DNA of 24,258 nt from Bacteroidota bacterium (lineage in GTDB: Bacteria > Bacteroidota > Bacteroidia > Chitinophagales > Chitinophagaceae): contig JAEZDA010000085.1 in NCBI GenBank assembly GCA_023433345.1, positions 1-24,258 of the forward strand, given 5' to 3'. How positions within the stretch are numbered: the stretch's first letter is position 1; each line of letters begins with the position of its first letter. Of this stretch, positions 1-8,273 are shown in pieces. The position numbers were made by a program, and so were the translations under genes. The notes beneath the pieces are model-generated. The model saw nothing but the letters and a program-made list of their open reading frames with translations. It searched no databases and was not told where the DNA came from.

Positions 1-411
1 GAACAAACACGGCCGTTTAGCCCTGTATTCCGGGGCCTGCAAATATTGAACAGGGATGAAGAGGGAAGGGAAAACTGTACTGCATGCGGACTCTGCGCCG
101 TGGCATGCCCTGCTGAAGCCATCACAATGGAAGGTGCAGAGAGGAAACCGGGCGAGGAGCATTTGTACCGCGAAGAAAAATATGCAGCACGCTACGAAAT
201 AAATATGCTGCGTTGCATTTTTTGCGGATTGTGCGAAGAGGCTTGTCCCAAAGATGCTATTTACCTGAGTGAAACCTTCACTCCTGCGGATTATTATAGG
301 AAACAATTTATATATAAAAAGGAAGATTTGTTGATCCCTCATCCCTTGGAAGAGCCTGAAGCATATAAAAAGGCGCTGGGCAACAGGGCTAAAAAGGAAA
401 TCAAGGAATAG
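1..411 (+). CDS. nuoI: NADH-quinone oxidoreductase subunit I (NuoI), 5' partial
   Basis: This is the peripheral-arm subunit of complex I that carries the two 4Fe-4S clusters passing electrons towards quinone (family knowledge). The frame is open from base 1, reading EQTRPFSPVFRGLQIL, so the N-terminus lies outside the window and about 136 residues remain. Two CxxCxxCxxxCP ferredoxin motifs are visible, CTACGLCAVACP and CIFCGLCEEACP, about 40 residues apart as expected for NuoI. An internal ATG-like start would fall just before the first cluster and would delete the conserved RGL segment, so I treat the gene as truncated by the window edge. It is followed 16 bases later by nuoJ in the same orientation, as the first visible gene of the nuo operon. 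Confidence 0.96.
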   Translation, partial: EQTRPFSPVFRGLQILNRDEEGRENCTACGLCAVACPAEAITMEGAERKPGEEHLYREEKYAARYEINMLRCIFCGLCEEACPKDAIYLSETFTPADYYRKQFIYKKEDLLIPHPLEEPEAYKKALGNRAKKEIKE

Positions 412-427
412 AATTTAATTTCAGTTC

Positions 428-925
428 ATGCAGATCACAACGCTGTTGTTTTTATTGCTTTCCATCATGGCGGCCGGGGCTGGCGTAATGATGCTGTTAA
501 GTAAGAACCCGGTTCATAGCATTCTCTGGTTAATAATAGTTTTCTTCGCAATATCAGGCCATTACATTTTGCTGAACGCACAGTTTCTTGCCGTGGTAAA
601 TATTATTGTGTACGCCGGTGCCATAATGGTATTATTTCTCTTTGTGGTGATGTTAATGAATCTCAATGTGGAGTCTGAACCCGTTAAAAATTATAAACTT
701 CAGCTTATCGGGGTTGTGTCGGGCGGCGGCCTTCTGCTTGTTCTTGTTGCATCTGTGATGAAACTCCAGCAATCGCAGCCGGTTCAACTTAAATTTGGCG
801 ACGATGGTCTTATCGCCAACCTTGGAAAGTCATTATTCACAAATTATGTATTGCCCTTTGAAATAAGCAGTGTGCTTTTCTTAAGCGCCATTATCGGAGC
901 TGTTGTAATCGGCAGAAAAGACTAA
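428..925 (+). CDS. nuoJ: NADH-quinone oxidoreductase subunit J (NuoJ)
   Basis: This is a small membrane subunit of complex I, 165 residues, close to the usual NuoJ length. It is strongly hydrophobic with about five membrane segments. The segment around residues 55-75 (VVNIIVYAGAIMVLFLFVVM) is the typical NuoJ signature, corresponding to the pi-bulge helix TM3 that links quinone chemistry to the proton channels in known structures. It lies between nuoI and a gene for a secreted unknown protein, whose ATG is only 7 bases past this stop. That separates it from nuoK, which normally follows directly. Confidence 0.95.
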   Translation: MQITTLLFLLLSIMAAGAGVMMLLSKNPVHSILWLIIVFFAISGHYILLNAQFLAVVNIIVYAGAIMVLFLFVVMLMNLNVESEPVKNYKLQLIGVVSGGGLLLVLVASVMKLQQSQPVQLKFGDDGLIANLGKSLFTNYVLPFEISSVLFLSAIIGAVVIGRKD

Positions 926-932
926 CCAAATA

Positions 933-1499
933 ATGAAAAGATTCATAACCATATTATTGATTATCCTTGCCTCATCTGCTGCCCACGCACAGATAAAACT
1001 GGAGGATATTCCCTTCAACCTCGGAGATATTCTTGGGAAATCAAAAGTGCTAACCGTAAAAAAAGGATTCAATCCTGTTTTCAAGCTGGGAAATTTCCAG
1101 GTGAACAAAGTTGGTATACTTGGTGAAAAATTGAAGGGAGTGGAAATACTGGGAGATATATTCGATACGAAAGGGGTGAACAAAGTGATGAAACTTTACA
1201 AAACCTACAAAACGGGGCTTGTAGTGTTCAAAGTATTGGCAGCAGCGGGAACGGCGGTAACGGTTTATTCCACTGTAAAAGGGGCTTCTGAAAGTTTTGA
1301 TGATAAAGATGTGAAGCAACTTCTCTATCCTGCAATTTCTTCAGTTGCAACCGGCGTTATCACTAAACTATTAACCAAGAAGGCCTCTTATAAAGCCGTT
1401 GATATTTTCAATGGAGTTGTTACACGGAAAGTGAAAGATATTTTTTCAATAAAACCAGCATCGGAAACACTTGGAATTGGTTTATACGTGAATCTCTGA
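933..1499 (+). CDS. Secreted protein of unknown function embedded in the nuo operon
   Basis: I do not recognise a family for this 188-residue protein. It begins with a good Sec signal peptide (MKRFITILLIILASSAAHA, cleavage likely before Q20), so the mature protein should be periplasmic or outer-membrane associated. The mature part is lysine rich. A segment around residues 95-115 (VFKVLAAAGTAVTVYSTVKG) and another around residues 130-147 are small-residue-rich and could form amphipathic or membrane-inserting helices. The protein ends in an aromatic/hydrophobic tail, GIGLYVNL. The gene starts 7 bases after nuoJ and ends 2 bases before the nuoK ATG, so it is almost certainly co-transcribed and probably translationally coupled with complex I. 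No known NuoX subunit matches it. A role in complex I assembly or activity is only a guess from position. Confidence 0.85.
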   Translation: MKRFITILLIILASSAAHAQIKLEDIPFNLGDILGKSKVLTVKKGFNPVFKLGNFQVNKVGILGEKLKGVEILGDIFDTKGVNKVMKLYKTYKTGLVVFKVLAAAGTAVTVYSTVKGASESFDDKDVKQLLYPAISSVATGVITKLLTKKASYKAVDIFNGVVTRKVKDIFSIKPASETLGIGLYVNL

Positions 1500-1501
1500 A
1501 A

Positions 1502-1834
1502 ATGGATATTACTTCATACATTATTTTATCACTTGTATTGTTCACCATTGGTGTAACCGGCGTTTTGGTAAGGCGAAACGCCATAATAGTTTTCATGTGC
1601 ATCGAACTGATGTTAAATGCCGTGAACTTGTTGTTGGTGGCATTTTCGAAAATGCACGCTTTAAGCCCCGTTGCTAAAGCTTCACCAACCTTTGTGAGCG
1701 ATGCCCAGGTTTTTGTATTTTTTATTATGGTTGTGGCTGCCGCGGAGGTAACAGTTGGTCTCGCAATAATTGTAATGCTTTATCGCAATACCCGATCGGT
1801 GGACATTAATTTCTTGAACAGACTTAAATATTAA
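1502..1834 (+). CDS. nuoK: NADH-quinone oxidoreductase subunit K (NuoK)
   Basis: This is a small antiporter-like membrane subunit of complex I (MrpC-like), 110 residues with three membrane helices. The two intramembrane glutamates needed for proton transfer are present: E35 in CIELMLNAVN and E82 in AAAEVTVGLAI. They correspond to E36 and E72 of the E. coli subunit, with a slightly longer loop between helices 2 and 3 here. The start ATG follows the stop of the upstream secreted-protein gene after two bases, which suggests coupled translation. nuoL follows after 36 bases. Confidence 0.96.
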   Translation: MDITSYIILSLVLFTIGVTGVLVRRNAIIVFMCIELMLNAVNLLLVAFSKMHALSPVAKASPTFVSDAQVFVFFIMVVAAAEVTVGLAIIVMLYRNTRSVDINFLNRLKY

Positions 1835-1870
1835 TGTCAGGAAAAAATAATATTAACAGCGTGAAGGCTT

Positions 1871-3781
1871 ATGAGTAATATATCTGAATTGATCTGGTTG
1901 GTTCCCCTGCTTCCTCTAATCGGTTTTCTTATTACCGGGTTGGGAAGAAATGTATTGCCAAAGGGAATGACAGGTTTGATTGCATGCGGCACAATTCTCA
2001 GCTCCTTTCTGTTAAGCATTGCTGCCTTCCTGATGGTGAAGGGCGGGCAACCCTTCATGGTGAATTATTTCGACTTCATAAGGGCGTCGGGCCTTACCGT
2101 GGGGATGGAATTTCAGGTCGATCAACTTTCATCATTATTCCTCCTGATAATTACCGGTGTCGGTTTTCTCATTCATGTGTATTCAACATCATATATGCAT
2201 GATGAATCGTCAAAAGATTTTGCGAAATATTTCTCCTACCTCAACCTGTTTGTCTTCTCAATGTTGCTGTTGGTGATGGGAGGGAACTTTGTAGTGATGT
2301 TCATCGGATGGGAAGGGGTTGGCCTTTGCTCTTATTTACTTATCGGCTATTGGTTTAAAAGACCGGAGTATACGGCCGCGGCAAATAAGGCATTTGTGAT
2401 GAACAGGATCGGCGATCTTGGTTTTCTCCTCGCAATTTTCTGGATCATTTCTAAAACGGGAACAACAAACTTTCTTGAAGTTTTCTCACCGGAAGGCATT
2501 GCCAAATTGAACCAAACAGATATCACAGGGATTACGTTACTGCTTTTGCTTGGCGCAACCGGCAAAAGTGCACAGATACCATTATACACCTGGCTTCCCG
2601 ATGCTATGGCTGGTCCAACACCCGTTAGTGCGCTCATTCATGCAGCCACAATGGTTACCGCCGGTATCTATATGATCGCCCGCAGCAATGTATGGTATAC
2701 CATGGCCCCGTTAACGCAAACAGTTATCGTAATAGTTGGTACGGCCACAATGCTCCTCGCTGCAACAATAGCTTTAAAGCAGGATGATATAAAGAAAGTA
2801 CTTGCTTATTCAACGGTGAGTCAACTTGGCTATATGTTCATAGCTCTTGGCGTGGGCGCATACACAGCTGCAGTATTTCATGTTATGACGCATGCGTTTT
2901 TCAAAGCATTGCTATTCCTTGGCGCCGGAAGCGTTATTCATGCAATGGGTGGCGAGCAGGATATGCGCAACATGGGAGGGTTGAAGCGGTATATGAAGAT
3001 CACACATCTTACCTTCCTCCTTGGCTGCCTGGCCATTGCCGGTATGCCGCCTTTTTCAGGATTCTTTTCCAAAGATGAAATTCTCGCTTCCGCATTTTCA
3101 AAGAGCCCGGTACTTTGGGGAATAGGAGTTCTTGGTGCCATGATGACGGCTTTTTATATGTTCCGTTTATATGCTATGACCTTCCACGGCAGATTCCGCG
3201 GCACTCATGAGCAACAGCATCATTTACATGAAAGTCCGCCGGCGATCACATTACCATTGATCATTCTTGCCCTTCTTGCAGTTGCCGGAGGATGGGTCGG
3301 GATACCGGAAGTATTCATGAAAGGCGGGCACCTGCTGGGGGATTTCCTTGAGCCCGTTTTCCGCGGATCAGCGAAACTAACGGACAAGCATACCCTAAGT
3401 CATTCAACCGAATATATGCTCATGGCTATTTCAGTGTTGGCAGCGCTTGCAGCAATTATTTTTGCATGGCGTAAATATGCTGCTTATGAAAGAAGGGAAG
3501 AAGCCGGCGGCGGAATTACTTCATTGCTGAAAAATAAATGGTATGTAGATGAAGCTTATGAGGCTGTGATAGTTCGACCTCTGCGCTCTTTATCAAATTT
3601 TTTCAGTAGTTCTGTTGACAGGAAGGGCATTGATGGGATCGTAAATGGTGTGGGTAGCGGCGTACATTATGCAAGCCGCCAAATGAGAAGATTGCAGAGT
3701 GGCCAGGTTGGCGCATATGTTTTACTTATGGTATTGGGTATGTTGGCCCTTTTCGTTATACAAATGTTCTGTAAAAAATAA
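1871..3781 (+). CDS. nuoL: NADH-quinone oxidoreductase subunit L (NuoL)
   Basis: This is the distal Mrp-antiporter-like proton-pumping subunit of complex I, 636 residues (E. coli 613). Key charged residues of the half-channels are seen: E148 in GWEGVGLCSY, K232 in ATGKSAQIPLYTWLPDAMAG and H257 in ALIHAATMV. The C-terminal part from about residue 500 contains a charged stretch (WRKYAAYERREEAGGG) followed by a final membrane helix at the very end. This matches the long lateral helix and the last TM of NuoL. nuoM begins 2 bases after its stop. A small GTG-started reading frame 10 bases upstream is out of frame and stops at once, so ATG 1871 is the start. Confidence 0.96.
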   Translation: MSNISELIWLVPLLPLIGFLITGLGRNVLPKGMTGLIACGTILSSFLLSIAAFLMVKGGQPFMVNYFDFIRASGLTVGMEFQVDQLSSLFLLIITGVGFLIHVYSTSYMHDESSKDFAKYFSYLNLFVFSMLLLVMGGNFVVMFIGWEGVGLCSYLLIGYWFKRPEYTAAANKAFVMNRIGDLGFLLAIFWIISKTGTTNFLEVFSPEGIAKLNQTDITGITLLLLLGATGKSAQIPLYTWLPDAMAGPTPVSALIHAATMVTAGIYMIARSNVWYTMAPLTQTVIVIVGTATMLLAATIALKQDDIKKVLAYSTVSQLGYMFIALGVGAYTAAVFHVMTHAFFKALLFLGAGSVIHAMGGEQDMRNMGGLKRYMKITHLTFLLGCLAIAGMPPFSGFFSKDEILASAFSKSPVLWGIGVLGAMMTAFYMFRLYAMTFHGRFRGTHEQQHHLHESPPAITLPLIILALLAVAGGWVGIPEVFMKGGHLLGDFLEPVFRGSAKLTDKHTLSHSTEYMLMAISVLAALAAIIFAWRKYAAYERREEAGGGITSLLKNKWYVDEAYEAVIVRPLRSLSNFFSSSVDRKGIDGIVNGVGSGVHYASRQMRRLQSGQVGAYVLLMVLGMLALFVIQMFCKK

Positions 3782-3783
3782 AG

Positions 3784-5283
3784 ATGCTCGGTACGTATTT
3801 TACATTTCCGGAATTGTTGATTTGGATACCGCTTATAGTGGGCCTGGCCTGTTTCATGATAAAGAAGGAGGGAACGGTAAAAGCATTGGCATTCGGAGCT
3901 TCTCTTGCAACACTTGCAGTTTCCCTTTTCGCCATCTGTTATGCGGATGCAGCGAAATACCCGACATACAACCAGGTAAGTTATTATTGGATGAAATTTC
4001 TCGGAAACGCTTTCCATCTTAAACTTGACAGCACCGGTCACATATTATCCTTACTAACGGCAGTGGCCTACCCGCTGATATTTCTGGCCTCCTACAGGCA
4101 AAAGCGCGAGAAAGCCCCAGCCTATTATGGGCTCATGCTGTTGACCCAGGCTGGTATAATGGGTGTATTCTCTGCAGTAGACGCTTTGTTGTTTTACTTT
4201 TTCTGGGAGCTTGCTCTTATTCCGGTGTATTTTCTTGCCAGCATCTGGGGCGGTGAAAAGCGTATTAAAACCACCTTCAAATTTTTTGTTTACACTTTTG
4301 CCGGTTCCTTGCTGATGTTGATCGGTATCATATATATCTATATGCATACCCCCGGGAGAACCTTCAGTGATGGAACGGTATCTGAACATTCCTTTGCATT
4401 GGTTTCTTTTCTGAACGCGTCGATTACTCCCGCCGCGCAAGGGTGGCTTTTCTGGTTGTTCTTTGCAGCCTTTGCAGTAAAAATGCCGGTGTTTCCATTT
4501 CATACATGGCAGCCTGACACCTACGATCAATCGCCAACGCCGGTTACTATGGTGTTGAGCGGTTTAATGGTGAAAATGGGTTTATTCGGAATGATGCGAT
4601 GGCTGATACCGGTACTGCCCGAAGGGGTTGAACAATATGGCAACATTGCCATAACTCTTGCCGTGGTCGGTATATTGTATGCGAGCCTGATAGCTATGGT
4701 GCAGGACAATATCAAAAAGCTTATTGCTTATTCCTCCATTGCGCATATCGGGTTGATGGCGGCTGCATTGCTTACGCAAAATTCGTCGGGGGTTCAGGGA
4801 GCCATCCTCCAGATGTTTAATCATGGTATAAACATTATTGGGTTATGGATCATCTTTGATCTTATCGAACAAAAGACGGGAGTAAAGCACATTTCCAAAC
4901 TTGGCGGTATAGCAACAAAAGCACCCGCGCTTACAATATTCCTGGTGATCATCGCCTTCGCAAACATTGCACTTCCGTTAACGAATGCATTTGTCGGCGA
5001 GTTTTTGATGTTTAACGGACTATGGCAATACAATTTTTTGTTTGCAATAGCGGCGATCATAAGTATTATACTTGCCGCAGTGTACATGCTTAACATGGTA
5101 AGACGGGTGTTTTATGGAGAGGTTTCACCCGCTGCGCAGCAAATGACAGATATATCTATCGGGGAAAAAGTTGCCTTATCGGCAATCGTTCTGATAATTT
5201 TTATTTTGGGAGTTTTTCCGGAGCCGGTGTTGAAAATGACAGAAGGAGCCTTACAGGTATTGGCCATTCCGACCGGCCGTTAA
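3784..5283 (+). CDS. nuoM: NADH-quinone oxidoreductase subunit M (NuoM)
   Basis: This is the middle antiporter-like proton pump of the complex I membrane arm, 499 residues and about 14 membrane helices, typical for the family. The conserved channel residues are at the expected spacing: E142 in FFWELALIPVYF, K233 in FAVKMPVFPFHTWQPDTYD and K264 in GLMVKMGLFGM. The QSPTPVTMVLSG motif at the broken helix is intact. It starts two bases after nuoL and is followed by nuoN after a 16-base gap. Confidence 0.96.
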   Translation: MLGTYFTFPELLIWIPLIVGLACFMIKKEGTVKALAFGASLATLAVSLFAICYADAAKYPTYNQVSYYWMKFLGNAFHLKLDSTGHILSLLTAVAYPLIFLASYRQKREKAPAYYGLMLLTQAGIMGVFSAVDALLFYFFWELALIPVYFLASIWGGEKRIKTTFKFFVYTFAGSLLMLIGIIYIYMHTPGRTFSDGTVSEHSFALVSFLNASITPAAQGWLFWLFFAAFAVKMPVFPFHTWQPDTYDQSPTPVTMVLSGLMVKMGLFGMMRWLIPVLPEGVEQYGNIAITLAVVGILYASLIAMVQDNIKKLIAYSSIAHIGLMAAALLTQNSSGVQGAILQMFNHGINIIGLWIIFDLIEQKTGVKHISKLGGIATKAPALTIFLVIIAFANIALPLTNAFVGEFLMFNGLWQYNFLFAIAAIISIILAAVYMLNMVRRVFYGEVSPAAQQMTDISIGEKVALSAIVLIIFILGVFPEPVLKMTEGALQVLAIPTGR

Positions 5284-5299
5284 AATATTTTGAGCAGAT

Positions 5300-6688
5300 A
5301 TGAATGCAATTGTTTTTACAGCACTCTGGGGTGTATTGATGATGTTCGCAGGAGCGTTCCTGAAAAGCAAAACCGCACCCAAATACCTCGCAATTGCAGG
5401 GATGATTCTCGTGTTCATTATGAACGCGCTTGAGTTAAACAGTGGTTATTCTGTTATACCGGTTGATACAAAGGATATGATCAGGACTAACAGCTTCAAT
5501 CTCACATTCCTGCTGGTGGTTTTTAGCGCAACCCTGCTTATTTTTATGCTGAATGGCCGTGACATTGAAAAGATCGGAAAGCATAGTGCCGAGTACTTTG
5601 CCCTTATCTTTTTCATTCTCTGCGGGGTTTCATTGGCTGCAACATTCAATACCCTGCTGCTCCTGTTTTTAGGTATTGAAATATTGTCCATACCCTTGTA
5701 CATTCTAACGGGAGCGGATAAACGCAATTTAACGGGTAATGAGGCTGCCCTGAAATACTTTTTAATGGGTTCATTTTCTACCGGTATTCTGCTCATGGGC
5801 ATAGCCTTTCTTTACGGAAGCAACCCTTCGGCTTCATTTTATATTAACAACCTGAGCTTTGGAGTAGGTGAAATGCCCTTGTTGGCGGCGGTAGGAATGG
5901 TTTTCCTTATTGCCGCGATGGCTTTTAAAGTATCTGCAGCTCCTTTTCATTTTTGGGCGCCGGATGTTTACGACGGAGCTCCTACGGTGATCACATCCTT
6001 CATGGCAACCGTTATCAAAATCGCGGGCTTTTTTGCCTTCATGCGTTTATTTGAAAATGCTTTCGGAAAAATGCATACCCAGTGGCAGGATCTCATCGTG
6101 ATAATAACAGTTGCAACGCTCGCCATCGGAAACATAACTGCAGTATTCCAGCAAAGTGTTAAGCGGATGCTTGCCTATTCAAGTATTGCACAGGCCGGTT
6201 TTATGATGCTGGCCCTTTTTGCCCTGAATGACCGCGCCCGCGAAGGCCTGGTGTTATATTCGGCGGCATACAGCCTTGCTTCCATCGGTCTTTTCGGGAT
6301 ACTTGCCCGAATGAAAGATGTGACCATTGAAGGTTTTAACGGGCTGGGTAAAAAACATCCATGGCTTGCACTTTGCGCAACTATCTTCCTGCTTAGTTTA
6401 ACAGGAATTCCTCTAACAGCCGGTTTCCAGGCAAAATTTTATATGCTTGTAGCCGCCGTTGAAAACGGTTTCCATTTTTGGATAGTGATCGTTGCTGTTG
6501 TATTTGCCGCAGTCAGTGCTTATTATTATTTCCGGGTAATTCAGGCCATGTACTTCAAAATGCCTGGCGGGGAAGATGACGAAATAGAGGCAGGCTCTGC
6601 GTTTAAAGGTTTACTTATAATTTCAGCCCTGCTTATCATTGCTCTCGGCATTAACCCCGAATGGCTGATCGGATGGCTGTATCATTAG
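5300..6688 (+). CDS. nuoN: NADH-quinone oxidoreductase subunit N (NuoN)
   Basis: This is the antiporter-like proton-pumping subunit nearest the NuoJ/K/A/H region, 462 residues (E. coli 485). E127 in LGIEILSIPLYIL, K210 in MAFKVSAAPFHFWAPDVYDG and K240 in TVIKIAGFFAF are the expected half-channel residues. It is the last nuo gene. Its stop codon TAG lies inside the first unit of a heptamer repeat (TAGTCTT...) that fills the gap to the next gene, so the repeat borders directly on the coding end. Confidence 0.96.
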   Translation: MNAIVFTALWGVLMMFAGAFLKSKTAPKYLAIAGMILVFIMNALELNSGYSVIPVDTKDMIRTNSFNLTFLLVVFSATLLIFMLNGRDIEKIGKHSAEYFALIFFILCGVSLAATFNTLLLLFLGIEILSIPLYILTGADKRNLTGNEAALKYFLMGSFSTGILLMGIAFLYGSNPSASFYINNLSFGVGEMPLLAAVGMVFLIAAMAFKVSAAPFHFWAPDVYDGAPTVITSFMATVIKIAGFFAFMRLFENAFGKMHTQWQDLIVIITVATLAIGNITAVFQQSVKRMLAYSSIAQAGFMMLALFALNDRAREGLVLYSAAYSLASIGLFGILARMKDVTIEGFNGLGKKHPWLALCATIFLLSLTGIPLTAGFQAKFYMLVAAVENGFHFWIVIVAVVFAAVSAYYYFRVIQAMYFKMPGGEDDEIEAGSAFKGLLIISALLIIALGINPEWLIGWLYH

Positions 6689-6758
6689 TCTTTGGTCTTT
6701 AGTCTTTAGTCGATAGTACTGACCACTACCAACTATAAACTATCAACTATCAACTATC
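6686..6758. repeat. Heptamer repeat in inverted arrangement after nuoN
   Basis: The stretch starts with 7-base units TAGTCTT, TGGTCTT, TAGTCTT, TAGTCGA, TAGTACT (6686-6720). After a short spacer (GACCACTACC) it continues with AACTATA and three copies of AACTATC (6731-6758). The second half is the reverse complement of the same theme (TAGTTGA units), so the whole can fold into a long imperfect hairpin. It lies exactly between the nuo operon and the ABC permease gene. It may help end or attenuate the nuo transcript, or be a mobile or replication-slippage repeat. A related array (TAGTCGG units) occurs at 24167-24201. Confidence 0.8.
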
Positions 6759-6767
6759 TTCGTTCCA

Positions 6768-8054
6768 ATGGCAGGCATGACTTTAAAAGATTCCTTTTTA
6801 CTCTCATGGCGGAACATCCGTGGCAACAAACTTCGTACAATCATCACCGTTACCATCATTGCGCTTGGCATTTTTGCGCTCATTTTGATTATTACTGCAA
6901 TAAAAGCGGCAAGTAACAGCCTTACATCAAGCTTTTCAACCATGGGGGCCAATTCTTTCAGCATAAGGCATCGCGACCGCAACATTCAGTTCGGCAATGG
7001 GCGCCGTGATCCGGAAAAAACAAAACGTACCAATCTTCGCGAGAAGAAATCGAACATCGGGATACCGATAAGTTTAAATGAAGCCCGTGAATTCAAGGAG
7101 AGATATCACTTCCCCGGAACCCGCGTTAGCATTGCGATGAGAGGCCCTTCAGGCCTGGTGGTAAATTATGGCTCAAGGAAAACAAACCCTGATATAAATG
7201 TTACCGGCGGCGATGAAAACTATCTCGATCTGAACGGATATAAAATTCAGTACGGCAGAAATTTAACCCATCCCGAAGTTGAATCAGGCAGAAATGTTTG
7301 CCTGCTTGGGCAAACCGTTGCAAAAAAATTATTTCCTGATAATCTTCAAAAGGCAGTTGATGCCACGATTCATGTAGACCATATTCCTTACCGCGTAATT
7401 GGGGTACTGGAAGAAAAAAGTTCAAGTGCCTTCTTCAATACGGGCAAAGTAGTTGTCACTTCCTATAACAGCGTTCGAAGGATGTTTGCGGGTCAGTTCA
7501 ATTATACGCTGGGTATTATGGTGGACGATATCAAACTGATGGATATGGCCACCGGCGAGGCCACCGGTGTGTTTCGGCCTATACGTAAACTGGAGATAAA
7601 GGATTCAGACAACTTTTATATTGATAAGAGCGATAGCATCGCCCAGGCACTTCTCACCAACCTGGGGTTTCTTGAAATCGGAACCATTGGCATCGCATTC
7701 ATTACTCTTATTGGTGCAGCGATCGGGCTAATGAACATTATGCTTGTTGCCGTAAATGAAAGGACTAAGGAAATAGGACTGGTAAAAGCCCTCGGTGGCA
7801 CAAAAAAAGACATACGTTCACAATTTCTATTTGAATCTGTGATCATCAGCCTACTGGGCGCTGTTGCCGGTATCGTAGCCGGAATATTAGTTGGCAATAT
7901 TGTTGCATTACTGCTGAATACAGGCTTCGTATTGCCGTGGAATTGGGTCTTCGCAGGTATGGCTGTCTGTACACTCGTGGGGCTCGTTGCAGGCTTATAC
8001 CCGGCCATAAAAGCTTCACGGCTCGACCCGATTGTTGCTCTTCGCTATGAATAA
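6768..8054 (+). CDS. MacB/FtsX-type ABC transporter permease
   Basis: This is a 428-residue inner-membrane permease of the MacB type. It has an N-terminal helix (about residues 22-45, after WRNIRGNKLRT) and a long periplasmic MacB core domain (about 46-300). Three helices follow at the C-terminus (about 305-330, 355-385, 395-415) in the FtsX domain. The hallmark GLMNIMLVAVNERTKEIGL followed by KALGGTKKDI is intact, as is the ending PAIKASRLDPIVALRYE. Such permeases pair with a LolD/MacB-like ATPase in export or mechanotransmission, but no ATPase gene adjoins it here. Two starts are possible, ATG 6768 and ATG 6777. I kept the first, which follows the repeat region closely. The substrate cannot be told from sequence. 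Confidence 0.9.
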   Translation: MAGMTLKDSFLLSWRNIRGNKLRTIITVTIIALGIFALILIITAIKAASNSLTSSFSTMGANSFSIRHRDRNIQFGNGRRDPEKTKRTNLREKKSNIGIPISLNEAREFKERYHFPGTRVSIAMRGPSGLVVNYGSRKTNPDINVTGGDENYLDLNGYKIQYGRNLTHPEVESGRNVCLLGQTVAKKLFPDNLQKAVDATIHVDHIPYRVIGVLEEKSSSAFFNTGKVVVTSYNSVRRMFAGQFNYTLGIMVDDIKLMDMATGEATGVFRPIRKLEIKDSDNFYIDKSDSIAQALLTNLGFLEIGTIGIAFITLIGAAIGLMNIMLVAVNERTKEIGLVKALGGTKKDIRSQFLFESVIISLLGAVAGIVAGILVGNIVALLLNTGFVLPWNWVFAGMAVCTLVGLVAGLYPAIKASRLDPIVALRYE

Positions 8055-8171
8055 AATTGAGCTACTAAACCCGATGATTAACATCCCGCATAATTTTATG
8101 CAATCCAGCCAATCAGCTGAAAACCCCGATGAAAATCACTCATATATTCAAGGTTTGATATTTTTTTGAAA

Positions 8172-8204
8172 TTTGTGAAAATGTAAAATCGAATAATAAT
8201 TTTC
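8172..8204 (+). promoter_or_regulatory. Candidate Bacteroidetes-type promoter for the exbB-exbD-exbD-tonB genes
   Basis: In the 219-base gap before exbB, TTTG (8172-8175) is followed after 21 bases by TAATTTTC (8197-8204). This matches the Bacteroidetes -33 TTTG / -7 TAnnTTTG pattern except for the last base. Transcription would start near 8210, leaving an A/T-rich leader of about 65 bases before the exbB ATG. The rest of the gap (8055-8171) shows no gene or convincing terminator for the permease. The assignment is by pattern only. Confidence 0.35.
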
Positions 8205-8273
8205 AGTAGCATTGTACTCTTTTAACTTTAAAAACTTAGAACTTAACCAATCACTTTCAAAATTTGATTTTTT

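Noticed and set aside
4054..4530. Minus-strand open frame opposite nuoM (158 codons)
   Set aside because: Shadow of nuoM, with Cys/His/Lys-rich nonsense composition and no start context.
6686..6758. Considered whether the heptamer arrays are CRISPR repeats
   Set aside because: The units are 7 bases without unique spacers and no cas gene is present.
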